From contig CM047428.1 in NCBI GenBank assembly GCA_026168455.1, positions 18,194,759 to 18,258,758 on the forward strand: DNA of 64,000 nt. The letters run 5' to 3'. The DNA is from Theocolax elegans. Taxonomy: Eukaryota; Arthropoda; Insecta; Hymenoptera; Cerocephalidae. The notes below the pieces were generated by a model, which was not told where the DNA came from, made no database searches, and worked only from the letters and a program-made list of their open reading frames with translations. The first letter of the stretch is position 1; each line of letters opens with the position of its first letter. Made by a program: the position numbers and the translations under genes. Shown in pieces: positions 1 through 12,196 of this stretch.

Positions 1-2356
1 TACGAATCGCTATGTATAAAAATAGAATAAATCCACTCACCCTGACAAAAAATTATGTATTTTTAACGAAATCTGGTTATATTTATTTTGTTTGTTTTTT
101 TAGTCAAATTTATGAAATATTTGTATCATACATGCATGAGGTTTAATTTAAATAATGCAGATTAACAATATGAGATAAAACATAAAATATACATAAACCC
201 AATGATTACATTAAATGTTATTCCATATACAGACATTTTAATTAAAATTTTAATAATATTGTATTCGGATTCGACATACTTTAGAATCAATAAAATAAAT
301 AAATGATCCAAGGTTTTAAAATAGTTTTAAAAGTTTTAAATAAACATATAATATGTCAGTGATGTGTTTGAAAAGTTAAAGGTAGGTGTATTATTGTTTG
401 TTACTATTTTTAAATTCAAATTCTCGTCTATTTGCTGTACAAATTGATAAATATTCACGAGTACGTCCACATAAATACACCTGCGAGTTTTGTTTATTTA
501 TTAAGGTTTATCCTTTTACATTTGTACTTTTATCGACGGTACAAAGATCCTAAATAAATAAGTGCAGTTATTTAAGAAAAGATTGGCAATGCGTTACGGT
601 ACGTACTAATATCTTCGATGTAATTTTCTCATTTTTGCTCGAACACGTGGCAATCGGTTAAAAATACAAATTTTAAGCGCGTCGAAATAAATCTATATAC
701 GCAAAAATATCGAATAGAAATTTCGTCCTTGGAAAAACGAATCGAATTTGTAAAATGTACAATATTTATTTAGACTGGGATCGAGAGAAACTAAAGCAAT
801 CCGTGGAGATACTCGACAAGTAGTTACAAGAGTGAAAACGAACAGGATAAATAAGATTAAGGATAAATACCATTTAAAAGTGTTGGTTACACCAAAAGTT
901 TCAAAAATTGGGAAAGGAACAGGAGAGGACATTTCTCTCGGAAGTCCATATGAATGTGTATCTGAGCCCTTTTATTTCGATACGAGTGATGCCGAGTTGA
1001 ACCTCCTCCCTTTTTTTTCACGCACTCTCTCTTTCTCCTGATGTATCGTCCTGTATAGGTGTATCCATACATACATACGTACATACATACATAGGTACGT
1101 ACACACGGTCGGAAAGAGCGAGAGAAGATCGGACTCATGCAACCGGTTTCCCAGGTTCATTACACCGCGAGCCGCATCTCCTTTCTCGACAAGTGCCCGG
1201 AGATTCACGTACGGTAAGCAGGGAGGCTCTTTCCTCTCCCTTCATCCCTCTCCCGACGACGACGACGACGACGACGAGAGGATCTATCTATCCGTATACT
1301 TTGAGTTTCCTAACCGTATAAGAGAGTTTCGTTAGACTATCAGGGATGTTCGATAGTTTCAAACGATCTCCAAGAGATTTCGAGGTTTCGATGTCGGTTA
1401 GTTATATTATACTGGGGTATTAAGTGTTCTACAGTGACATTATGGTTCGATTGATCCATATACCGTATACCAAGGCATCTACCATGGATTATGAAGATTT
1501 ATAATCCGTACTACACACACCTCGATGAATTTTCAATTATCACACCAATTCATTTATTTTCCAATTAAATTTTTATGCGGAAAGTGTGTTTTATTTGTGA
1601 GCATTCACTGATTACATTAATCCCTCTGTAACATTTCTAATTGATAATATAATATTAAAAAGTCTGAAATTCTGATATATCAATCTGCACCTACTAACTG
1701 TTTGCAATATAAATATGTATTGTGCAGCTTAGAATTATATATATAATGATAGCGTAGAACGGCAATATTTTACCGTCAATCGATTTTGGTGGTTCTTCAA
1801 GTTAGACGAACCGCAGAATAAAGGTGTCATAAAGCGCGTTTTGCGGTTCAACGAAATAACGCACACGGGGGCTCGTAAAAATTCAATGTAGTCATTTATT
1901 CGTGACATACGAATTTAGTTTGACCATTACGAATGTCAAGCGTAAATTATATTGCAAACTCATTGGTTACCATTTGTAAAGCAAATTTCGTTATTAAAAA
2001 AAGGTACATTGAATAATAATATTTTTCGCGAAAGAAAGATAAATGCGTAATTGTAATCGTTGTAATTTCGGTTTAACGATCCTATATCCTGGCTCGTATA
2101 AAAAGATGTACTTAAAAATGTCGTTATCTTGAAACCTAATTACCAGCTCTTCCATCGCTCGGTGACTGATCGTCTTTCATTATCCTTTCATAACTCGCAA
2201 TCTATCACGAGTTTCGGCAGATTCCGATTTCATCAAAGAGAAAATACTGGATTGCCAAGGACTTGTATTCATTTTTTTGGTTAATTACGATGTAACAATT
2301 TTTTTTTGTACCCCAATCTATATACATATAGTTTTACGTAAACTATATATATATAT
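1..2356. other. Non-coding AT-rich region
   Basis: I see no convincing gene. The stretch is AT-rich with a GC-richer patch near 960-1290. That patch holds a CATA/TACG repeat (about 1066-1093) and a GAC trinucleotide run (1255-1276). Short open frames here are built from these repeats or from random AT-rich DNA. A minus-strand donor-like string (AGG followed by GTGAGT) lies near base 45-55, but the sequence before it does not look coding. Confidence 0.6.
1100..1213 (+). other. Possible untranslated first exon ending at a splice donor
   Basis: A GC-richer segment ends in ACG followed by GTAAGC (donor at 1214), a good 5' splice-site match. No open frame with coding character leads into it, so if it is an exon it would be a 5' UTR exon of a + strand gene, perhaps the one with the coding exon at 14533. 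The left limit is a guess. A single donor match in 64 kb can occur by chance. Confidence 0.2.
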
Positions 2357-3816
2357 GAGTGATTCCAGTGTATGTGAATTTTTTCAGATTTTTATATTAC
2401 TCTATGCCAAAGTGGTAGACACTTAAAAAAAGTGTAGCCATTTTTACACTTTTTGGCTATATTCATTAATTTATAGCTCCTCAGGGAAGCATTTTTCACA
2501 AAAACACACGCCACACACATATATATATATTTTTTTGTAAAATTCTCTGATCTTTTCACCAAAAATACTTCCAAAGTCATACATACAGGCTATAGGTACC
2601 CTGTAAGTCATTTAATCCTTGAAATGCGGATTTGAGAGGGTTTGATCATCCATATACTGCAGACCAAAAAATTCCTGGAGATATATTTTTTAGTCCCAAG
2701 GTACCTGTGAAAATCGCGTTACATCATTTTTACAATAAAAAGTTGATATTGCATGGGTATTCCTCACTGGAGACATGTATCATTCTAATAAGTTCTTAAA
2801 ATGCAGTATTCCGATAATACATAATTAACAATTCATTGCTACCAGAAGGACGTATAACACAGAACAGAGTAACAAAATTTTATATACTTCCAAATTCCAA
2901 TATTTTTCAAAGTCTCTAGAATACCATTATTAATTATATAATTTTTATTCTTATATTTTGCTAGAAAAAATTGACTTGAGAAACAAGTGATCAAATTATC
3001 TAAGCTTTTATTGGTTGTACATGAGAGTGTGAGTTGACATTAGTTTATATTCATGTACAATATGACACATTTTTCCATCACTTACAGAAAATTAATACTA
3101 CGATTTACAAAATATCACAGACTTTAATCGTGTGTAAGTATACATCACTTCCAACTGCATATTAATAAGTTATTAGAAAGATACATGTTTCTAGTAAAGG
3201 ATACCCATACAATATCGTCTTTTAATTGCAAAAATATTTTTCTTTTTATGTAAACTACCTTTATAAATTTTATGGTAATGAGCGTTGTACATATAATCAT
3301 ATTTTTGTTAGTCATTTTTGTTAGTGATATTTCAATTATATTTTAACATTATAGACTGCTAAAATTATATTTAGCACAGAGGCTTATGCTTGTGATATAT
3401 CGGGATTTTCACAGGTACTTTGGCACTAAAAAATGTATCTCCAGGAATTTTTTGGTCTGCAAAATCTGGATGATCGAACCCTCTTAAATCCTCATTTCAA
3501 GAATTAAATGACTTACAGGATACCTACAGCCTATATGTACGACTTTGGAAGTATTTTTCGTGAAAAGATCAAAGAATTTTACATAAAAAAGTATGTATAT
3601 GTTTTTTTTGTGAAAAATGCTTCCCTGAGGAGCTATAAATTAATGAATATAGCCAAAAAGTGTAAAAATGGCTACACTTTTTTTTAAGTGTCTACCATTT
3701 TGGCATGGAGTAATATAAAAATCTGAAAAAATACACTGGAAAAACTTTATAGAACATGCAAAAAAATTTTGAGGAAGAAAAAAATTTTGGCTGGCTGATC
3801 TTACAGAGGATCGCTC
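2357..3816. mobile_element. Long inverted-repeat (foldback/MITE-like) element
   Basis: The left part (about 2364-2805) reappears as its reverse complement in the right part (about 3160-3740). Paired landmarks are TCCAGTGTAT at 2364 with ATACACTGGA ending at 3740, and the blocks around 2420-2480 and 3630-3700. About 160 bp (roughly 3241-3404) in the right arm and about 85 bp near the right end have no partner. The outermost matching words, GAGTGAT on the left and ATCGCTC on the right, abut TA-rich runs, so a TA target is possible but cannot be resolved. No transposase frame is inside. A short minus-strand frame at 2392-2580 is simply the arm sequence. Confidence 0.7.
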
Positions 3817-5460
3817 ATATATATATTATATATACACGTTTAATATTGTCGTTATTACTAATATATATATATATATAATTTTATACAGTACATTAAATTA
3901 GTATTATACACCGATGAAAGGGAAAAAGAAAAAGATCGTACTTGATAATTCTTAGCTCGTTCATAAGCCATGAATTATGATAATTTAGCTATTGTACATC
4001 TGTAATGTAAACAGTTGATTTTGGAAAGTACAATGTGCAGCTATACACACGAAGTAGCATTGCATTAAACATTAATAAGATAACGTGTAACGGTGTACAC
4101 TATTCCCGTTCAAATGATTATCGTGTATATTAATCGAACATTTCTCTATACATTAATGATCGTGGTCAGTTTTCGTTCATACAGTTAATGAACCTTTGAT
4201 TTGTAAATCGGTAATTACAAGAGTATTAATTAAATTTTTCATACAATCAAGCTTAAACGATGTTAATTTCACTTTGGTTTGAAATGATGATTGATTTTAG
4301 TTAACAATCTAATATATAAATAGATGCCCATTATCGCGTGAATAGGCTATCGAGCTCATAAAAATTTAACTTTATCCGAGTGAAACGTACTGAGCTATTC
4401 CTTTTTCTGTATTATTTAGTGAAACGAGATAACCAACGTTGTTTTTTTTGGGTTAATACAGTAAATCAATTTATCTATAAAACATAGTTTTTCGAAACAA
4501 CTGATTCTCACCATGATTAATGCTTGTCTTGTACGAACACAAGGGCTCATTTCGATAGTTGTTTTTTTACTAGAAAAAAAAATGGACAACCCTTATCGAA
4601 GCTTATTTTCCTAATCGGAAACCATTAGCCCGCGGTATCAACATAAAGTGTTTACAGAAACTCGTAACTAACATCTTACAGTGGCACACACTCGAAGTGT
4701 ATAGTAAAAAAGTGTTTGTCTAAGATGATATATTGCTACTTATACGATCAACTGATTTATTTTTCTCTTAAGCAGATAAATATGTAACGGATAAGGGGAT
4801 AATCGACATTTTCTATACAATTTAACGAGTATTTAAGTTTACAATTGGTATACCATTTTTAATCAAATAATTATTTATTTTTAATGAGATTTACTTCGGA
4901 AAACGTAATATTCGAGTGATGTTTTTGATCAATTGTATGCATATAGTATCTCGGAGATAAAGTAGATTGAATACGAGTTAATTATTTATTGTATAACGTT
5001 GCAGTAATATCTGTCATTCTAATCAAGAGTGTAAGAGTTATTGCACGAGGTGAAATTAAGCAATAAATAATGCACGGCACACTCTCGTATAAAGAATTAT
5101 TATCGTGCATGTTATAATTATAAAAAGATATAGTGTAGTATGTGTACTATTTTATAGTGTAAATTCTATTTCTTTCACATATGGTATATACAACAAAACC
5201 GCATTCATATATGATTATTAAAGAAATACCAGATCCTTGAAAAAAAATGTAATATAATTTTTCACAGCTGATCCAATAATTGATTGGAATTCGATTGAAA
5301 TATCAGTCGCAATGTACACCTGTGAAAAATTAGTGTTAACAAAGAGTGTGTTTTTGTGTTATATATATATATATACATCTATGATTTGGGTTTTTCGCGT
5401 ACAAGTAATTTCTCACAGTAAAACTGTGTACATGTGTCTAGATTACAGTCCCAAAAATAA
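3817..5460. other. Non-coding AT-rich region
   Basis: AT-rich DNA with no open frame of coding character, no splice-flanked exon and no repeat longer than short TA runs. I see nothing to annotate. Confidence 0.6.
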
Positions 5461-5529
5461 ATTACAGTCCGTCCTCGCGAAGAAGAAAAATCCGAGCAAT
5501 CGCGAAAAGCAACGGCGAATGCCTATAAG

Positions 5530-5560
<31 letters not shown>

Positions 5561-5624
5561 ACTTATATACCGCGTTGGTAACGCATCGCGCGCATCGAGT
5601 CTCGCCGCTTGCGCGCGTGCATAG

Positions 5625-5626
5625 AA

Positions 5627-5657
<31 letters not shown>

Positions 5658-5707
5658 GAGAGGTAGAGGGAGAGAGTGAGAGAGAGAGAGAGAGAGAGAG
5701 AAGAGAG
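5625..5707. repeat. GA microsatellite
   Basis: Imperfect (GA)n of about 80 bp with a few GG or GT interruptions, preceded by a TA run at 5534-5559. It is a perfect purine/pyrimidine strand asymmetry. Confidence 0.95.
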
Positions 5708-7065
5708 AATCAGCCTATGGGGAGTTGTGTCCGCGACGAGGCAGAAGTACGAACTGTGTGTGTGCGCTTCGGGCCTCCTCGGCACTTCTCGGTCAATGAA
5801 CCTATCGTCGCTGGTGAACCCAGTTGGTCCACTCTTTCCCCTCCTCCCCCTCCGTCTCTAACGTCCTCCCCCTGTTGCTCGTTCGCGTCTCTTTCCTCCT
5901 CCTTCCACTGACTCCTCTTCCCTCTCTTTCTCTCTCTTTCCCTCTCTTTCTCTCTCGCTCTCTCGCTCGCGCTAACTTTCTTTATTCGAGGGAAGCCCCT
6001 CCGCGATCTCTCGGTCTCTGTCTTTCGTTCCCTCCGCGCGACCGCTAATACCCCCACCACTCGATCGTACCAGCTACCCCGTTCACTCGGTCTGTCTTTC
6101 GCTCTCGGTTTTTGCTTAGGCTACGTTTACAATATATAGACCATTGGTTTCGCCACTTACTTCGGTGCGTTTGAAATTTATTACATTTTTTCTTTGTCTT
6201 TCTTTTCTTTTTTTTTCATTTCAACTGTTATATCCATGTATATTGTATCAATGCGATTAGTTGTTCACGGGTGGTCGGTTGTTCGTTTAACATTAGAAAA
6301 TCCATTGTATACTATTTTTGCAAAAAGGAGTTGCTGTAAGTATATTACAATATCAAACGTGCGTATAATAATTAAATTTCTTTGTAATTCACCATTGGAC
6401 ACAGCGACATATAGCGACAGTGCCTAGAATTTAAGCAACAAGCAGTTCGTATTTTTTAACCGGAGGTAAAGATATTCTATAGGGTTACACTTATGTTACT
6501 CGTAATTACACTCGTTATTAAAAGATAAATGATTCGGACATGTACCTGTACACATTTTATTCGCGGAACACGGTGCGTTCAAAGGATTTATAATTAAAAA
6601 CTGGACGACACTGTACCGATTTAGAGTGGTTCACCACGGGTATAAAAAAGGTAAAGTGTGGAATATTTAAAAGGCGAATCGATTCTCGATCTACCGGAGG
6701 AGAAGGATCCACCAAGTGCATCAGTGTAGATGCATTGCAGAGTCATCCTGAAGATCGTCCCCTCGCTCGCGCGCGCGATCTCTCCCTCTTTCTTAAACGT
6801 TAGTACCTCCCCTCCCGTGTTATCCTCTCTATCTCTCCCGTCTCGGTGCCGTCTCTCTCTCGCTCTGTCTCTCTCCCTCTCTCCCTCGCTCCCTCGCTCG
6901 CAGTCTCGAGTGTGCGCGCTCCTTGTCTCCCTCCCTCTCGGACTGACCGTCCTGTGATTTCCCTCTTCCTTTCTCTCTCTCTCGCTCTACCTCGCGAGAG
7001 ATACGCATCTCTTTGGAGCGCGAGCGAGGTAACCAACTGAGTCCGAGGAGGAGAGAGATAGGGGG

Positions 7066-7068
<3 letters not shown>

Positions 7069-7107
<39 letters not shown>
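7069..7107. repeat. GA microsatellite
   Basis: Uninterrupted (GA)n of about 39 bp at the edge of the promoter-like block. Confidence 0.95.
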
Positions 7108-7108
<1 letters not shown>

Positions 7109-7159
7109 ACTCTCGCCCCTTTCCTCGGTGTTCGCCGAGTTGCAATGCCGTAACGCGCC

Positions 7160-7186
7160 GGCTCTTTACTTACCTCACAGGTAAGC
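7160..7186 (+). other. Juxtaposed acceptor/donor: splice donor or recursive splice site
   Basis: A pyrimidine-rich stretch ends in CACAG and is followed at once by GTAAGC (cut between 7180 and 7181). It could be the donor of a 5' UTR exon, or a recursive (ratchet) site in which a 3' splice site abuts a regenerated 5' splice site, as known in long insect introns. On the opposite strand the same bases read GAG/GTAAGT, an equally good minus-strand donor. The sequence alone does not say which is used. Confidence 0.35.
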
Positions 7187-8623
7187 CCGCGCACAACTCG
7201 CGTACGGACGCTCGCGCGGCGCGTGCAAAAATCACGAGGGTATAAATACATATATACATATACCTCGTTTTGTATACTAACTACACACGAAATATACATG
7301 TACACAAATATTTTTGTATATTCACCCACGTACACACACACACACACACATACATATAAAGTGTGTATGTACATATTACACACACACTCACGTACATATA
7401 TAATGAGAAGAATAAAAGGAAAATAAGTAAATAAACGAACGCGTCGCGGGTGAATATCGATGACGAATAGTAGGACGAGTGTCGAAAAGTTAACCGGTTC
7501 GCAAGATCAAATCAAAGGAGATGAAATATTTAAAAAGAACGTAGGTGCGCGTGTGCAAATACCCCTGCGTGCAATTGTTAATGAAACTTCGCGTTAATTA
7601 TTTCTGACCGGGCAACTCGGAAATCCCCCCGCGAAAGAAAGTAAAAACAAGAGCGCGAGTGCACGTACGTATTATATTATACATGTGGTACAGAGGAAAC
7701 GAGATTGTCATCGGTGTTTTTTTTTTATACACGTTAATGTATGTATAAGGGAGTGTGGATGCGAATGACCAAAGGACGTTATAATACTTATAAATGTGTG
7801 GACGTATGTAGTAATACATCTGCGGATATACAACACCGCTTGGCTGTCGATGTGTTAGAGGGGGAGAGGAGAGATAATATAGCTCGCCGGATAGGCGCGG
7901 ATGAGGTGCGGAGGCTCGACGCTCAGGTAATTATAAGCGCTCGCGCGCTCTACGCATGGATCCTAATCGAGCAGGGAGAGAAAATCCTTATACCTATACC
8001 TATACCCACTGTATCTTTATTTCTATCCTCTCGTGTACCAACGACTCTACGATCTATCGATATTAATTTTATAAAATTCCTTGCGTATTTCATCATTGCT
8101 CTTGAGTTCGTTTGCTCAAGCTCAACTATTAAATTCAAAATAAAAAAAATTTTTAATAAGTTGTTGTTTTAAATATGTGTTTAAATAGTTGTTTCAATTT
8201 TTCTTTATAAAAAAGAGGTAGTATACATTTTAAATTGTTTGAGAACATAAATTTATCAAAAAATATATTATCCGAACTAGCAATAAATAATAAATTATGT
8301 ACTTAATATTGAAACACATATTACAATTAATATTAATAGGGTCCCAGTAAAACTATTAATAATTCAATAATTTAATAGATTAGACTGTACGTACTGTTAC
8401 ATTGCAATTCGTTAAAAAATTTAACTGAATATGATAAATTAAACTAAAAATATTTAAATTCCATTGTACTTACGCCATAAATCTGTAAAAGTGATATTCG
8501 ACATAATTTGACTGTATTATTAAAATACTCACTCCAAGATTTAACAAAAAAAAGTGTAAGAAACGAATTGACAAGTATTATTTTTATATATACTAGTAAA
8601 ATAAATATATAGAAAGAAAGTGT

Positions 8624-8673
<50 letters not shown>

Positions 8674-9457
8674 GTGAGAGAACTACATTCATTTGACAAT
8701 AATAAATCACGATGAAAGCCACAGGACCGTTCATAATCTCATTCATCAAGCGTAAAGTCACAAAAGAGAATATATATCAAGATAGAATCAGCAATGGTCA
8801 ACACAACACATACTTTATAAAGCAAATAAAAAAAACGGAAACATTTTTCCAACACCTCTTACACAATAAGCTGCATCTATGAATGTATAATTTAAGATCC
8901 GTGTTCGAGTAACTTCCTTTAAACAAAATTCATCTGACAAATCTTTTTACTTGCGTTCAAAGTACGGAGTTATATACCGTTCATTTTTGACAACGAAAAG
9001 AAGAGAACGAAATATATATATTGACCGAAGAGATTTTCGCGACGTGGTTTCACATTTGTATATCGGACTCGCTCGATCGGAAGCGGACGAATTTCGATAA
9101 GCGTGGAGAAGGAGGTGAACGCTCGACAGACGAGTTGAGTGAAAGGGGCAACGACTGGACGTAGAGAGACAAATGTACATTGCTCACCGTGGTTCTCTCT
9201 GTCTTTCTATAGAGAGGATGACGCTTGATAAAAAAAAAAGAAGGAAATAAACGTAGACTTGTTTGGATCGGTTGCGCGGAAATCGAAATTTTTGGCGGTT
9301 TGTTTTCGTTGCGGTTGTGGTTTTATCTATATACCTGTACGATATATTGTATATATATGCATTCCCGTGGAGAAAACGTTGTGATATACATATTGTCTGC
9401 CGAATATTTCGTATCGTGGAAAATTAAGTGAATGCATACCGTACACGAGAATTTATA
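7187..9457. other. Non-coding region with microsatellites
   Basis: Contains a CA run at 7331-7350, a CAG/GTAATT donor-like string at 7925/7926 after a short GC-richer patch, and a long GA repeat at 8623-8680. The 143-codon frame from 7741 has no conserved features and ends in AT-rich DNA, so I do not call it a gene. Confidence 0.5.
8623..8680. repeat. GA microsatellite
   Basis: (GA)n of about 55 bp with a few interruptions at each end. Confidence 0.95.
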
Positions 9458-10402
9458 TTTTTAGAATGATACACTTAAATTCTGTATTATAATTATAATT
9501 CGAAAACGAAACGTTAAAATTGTGTTTATCAAAGGTATCCGTAATTTACTTCATTATTAAACAATTTTCGGTGATAAATATGTGCAATGTCTTTTCACGT
9601 AGTTTTCCACAGTTTTACGTATTAAAAATTGACGAAAGAAGAAACTTAACTTATTGATGTATTCGGGAAAAAAATGTAAATAATGCACAATGTGAGAAAA
9701 GGACTAATTTATTATTTTTATATTTTTTACCTGTATAAAACGTTATTATTTTATTAAGGACATTTAACACAAGAAGTTGCTCACAGAATTTATTATTACC
9801 CGTACGACAAGCTATCACTAGTTACAATAATTACAATAAGGAAATCATTTAAATAACCGAGAAATATTTAAGAAAAGAAGGTTGACGTCCATAGTTATTT
9901 TGTTATAACTATCGTTCTAAACCATTTAAAACCGGATTGACATCTTTTTAATTCTTGCAGTGGCTCGTGAGATTCCACAACATGTTTATATTTCTAATCA
10001 AGTGATGTGAAAAAAAAAATATAAATAATCGCGATCGCTTCTGGCTACGTGTGCTCGTCTACTACTATTTACGATTCCTGTATTCGCAATGTACTTATAT
10101 CTAAACGTATATAAATTTTTCCTGTTGATTTAAAACGTCTCTTTTGCGGCCGTTAACCTAATATATAAGTTAGTTAATCTATTAAAAATCATGTATGTAT
10201 ATATATAAATAATCGTATACAGAATGCGTAAATCTTGAGAGATATTTAGGTTGCTCACTTAAAATGTACACACGTGGTGTGAGAATACATACATATATGC
10301 AATATATCACTATATGCTTAAATAAAACTCGTACACTACCGTGATCATTACGTTCTATTTCATTTTACTTAAATGTATGTAAATACACACACACATATAT
10401 AT
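9458..10402 (+). repeat. Direct repeat, copy 1 (original flank)
   Basis: About 945 bp that recur at 10747-11691 with no base substitution that I could see. The differences are a 5-bp ATGCT insertion in copy 2 near 11590 and the length of a CA tract at the right end. It contains no gene. Copy 1 is taken as the original because it lies in ordinary flanking DNA, while copy 2 interrupts a foldback element. Confidence 0.9.
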
Positions 10403-10484
10403 AGGGGTTATTCCCACGTGAAGTGGTCCATCAAATTAAAATGCACCAATTTTGGGTACCTTGCAAATGTTTTTCAAATCAGAC

Positions 10485-12196
10485 AAAAATTTTTAGGTAC
10501 GGAATTAGTAGTTCAAAGTTATTCTACCGCAAAAGTGAACTTTTTTCCAGTTTTTTCAACACCACTGGTTCATCGCTATTTAACTCAAAATCTATCAACT
10601 TTTACTATAGAACATTATATGTAACATTCGTTGCTAATTATGTCTAGAATTTATCCTTCTGGTTAGAATTTCCAATCTCAAGGTTAATGACAAATAACTA
10701 CATGTCACATTCAACTTAAAAAAAACTAACTTCGCCACAATTGATTTTTTTAGAATGATACACTTAAATTCTGTATTATAATTATAATTCGAAAACGAAA
10801 CGTTAAAATTGTGTTTATCAAAGGTATCCGTAATTTACTTCATTATTAAACAATTTTCGGTGATAAATATGTGCAATGTCTTTTCACGTAGTTTTCCACA
10901 GTTTTACGTATTAAAAATTGACGAAAGAAGAAACTTAACTTATTGATGTATTCGGGAAAAAAATGTAAATAATGCACAATGTGAGAAAAGGACTAATTTA
11001 TTATTTTTATATTTTTTACCTGTATAAAACGTTATTATTTTATTAAGGACATTTAACACAAGAAGTTGCTCACAGAATTTATTATTACCCGTACGACAAG
11101 CTATCACTAGTTACAATAATTACAATAAGGAAATCATTTAAATAACCGAGAAATATTTAAGAAAAGAAGGTTGACGTCCATAGTTATTTTGTTATAACTA
11201 TCGTTCTAAACCATTTAAAACCGGATTGACATCTTTTTAATTCTTGCAGTGGCTCGTGAGATTCCACAACATGTTTATATTTCTAATCAAGTGATGTGAA
11301 AAAAAAAATATAAATAATCGCGATCGCTTCTGGCTACGTGTGCTCGTCTACTACTATTTACGATTCCTGTATTCGCAATGTACTTATATCTAAACGTATA
11401 TAAATTTTTCCTGTTGATTTAAAACGTCTCTTTTGCGGCCGTTAACCTAATATATAAGTTAGTTAATCTATTAAAAATCATGTATGTATATATATAAATA
11501 ATCGTATACAGAATGCGTAAATCTTGAGAGATATTTAGGTTGCTCACTTAAAATGTACACACGTGGTGTGAGAATACATACATATATGCTATGCAATATA
11601 TCACTATATGCTTAAATAAAACTCGTACACTACCGTGATCATTACGTTCTATTTCATTTTACTTAAATGTATGTAAATACACACACATATATTTCAAATG
11701 ATCTGTAGCATTTTTATGGCCTTCAATTCTGTAAAAACTTTATGATAATTTAAAGAAACACGAAATTTTTTTAAAAATTTAAATGGGAAATACCATGTTA
11801 ATTTTGTGAATTTTTGTCTTTCTTTAAATTATCATAACTTTTTGCAGAATTGAAGGCCATAAAAATGCTACAGATCATTGAAAGGTATTGCTCCAAGCTT
11901 TCTTTTGGATTTTTGGATAAAAAATCAATTGTGGCGAAGTTGGTTTTTTTTTAAGTTGAATGTTGACATGTAGTTTATTTGTCATTAACCTTGAGATTGA
12001 AAATTCTAACCCAGAAGGATAAATTCTAGACATAATTAGCAACGAATGTTACATATAATGTTCTATAGTAAAAGTTGATAGATTTTGAGTTAAATAGCGA
12101 TTGAACCCAGCTGGTGTTGAAAAAAACTGGAAAAAGTTCACTTTTTGAGGTTAGAATAACTTTTGAACTAATAAATTCCAGTACCTAAAAATTTTT
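10485..12196. mobile_element. Foldback element interrupted by a captured flank copy
   Basis: The left arm (10485-10750) is the reverse complement of the right arm (11918-12196), with small indels. A second nested hairpin occupies 11692-11883. Between the left arm and the hairpin lies copy 2 of the flanking sequence (10747-11691). About 35 bp that should pair with 11884-11918 are missing from the left side, exactly where copy 2 sits. An intact palindromic element therefore appears to have lost a short piece and gained 945 bp of neighbouring DNA. No transposase frame is present. Confidence 0.75.
10747..11691 (+). repeat. Direct repeat, copy 2 (inside the foldback element)
   Basis: Near-identical copy of 9458-10402 in the same orientation. 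The left junction shares the word TTTTTA with both the foldback arm and copy 1, a microhomology. The right junction falls in a CA/TA tract. Recent duplication, or an assembly artefact, would explain the near identity. Confidence 0.9.

Larger units (their letters stand above)
5461..7180 (+). promoter_or_regulatory. CpG- and GA/TC-rich promoter or 5' UTR block
   Basis: The sequence switches from AT-rich to GC-richer with many CpG dinucleotides. Long GA runs sit at 5625-5707 and 7069-7107, and TC-rich tracts at 5900-6020 and 6780-6990. Such blocks resemble insect promoters and 5' UTRs of regulatory genes, where GAGA-type repeats are frequent. It ends at a strong CAG/GTAAGC donor (7180/7181). Several frames are open, but they translate to Arg-Glu or Ser-Leu repeats and are not credible proteins. 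A link to the coding exon at 14533 is inferred from strand and order only. Confidence 0.4.

Noticed and set aside
5462..6060. Several overlapping open frames of 60-116 codons on both strands
   Set aside because: They translate GA/TC and TA microsatellites into Arg-Glu, Ser-Leu and Tyr-Ile runs, and frames are open on both strands at once, as expected of simple repeats.
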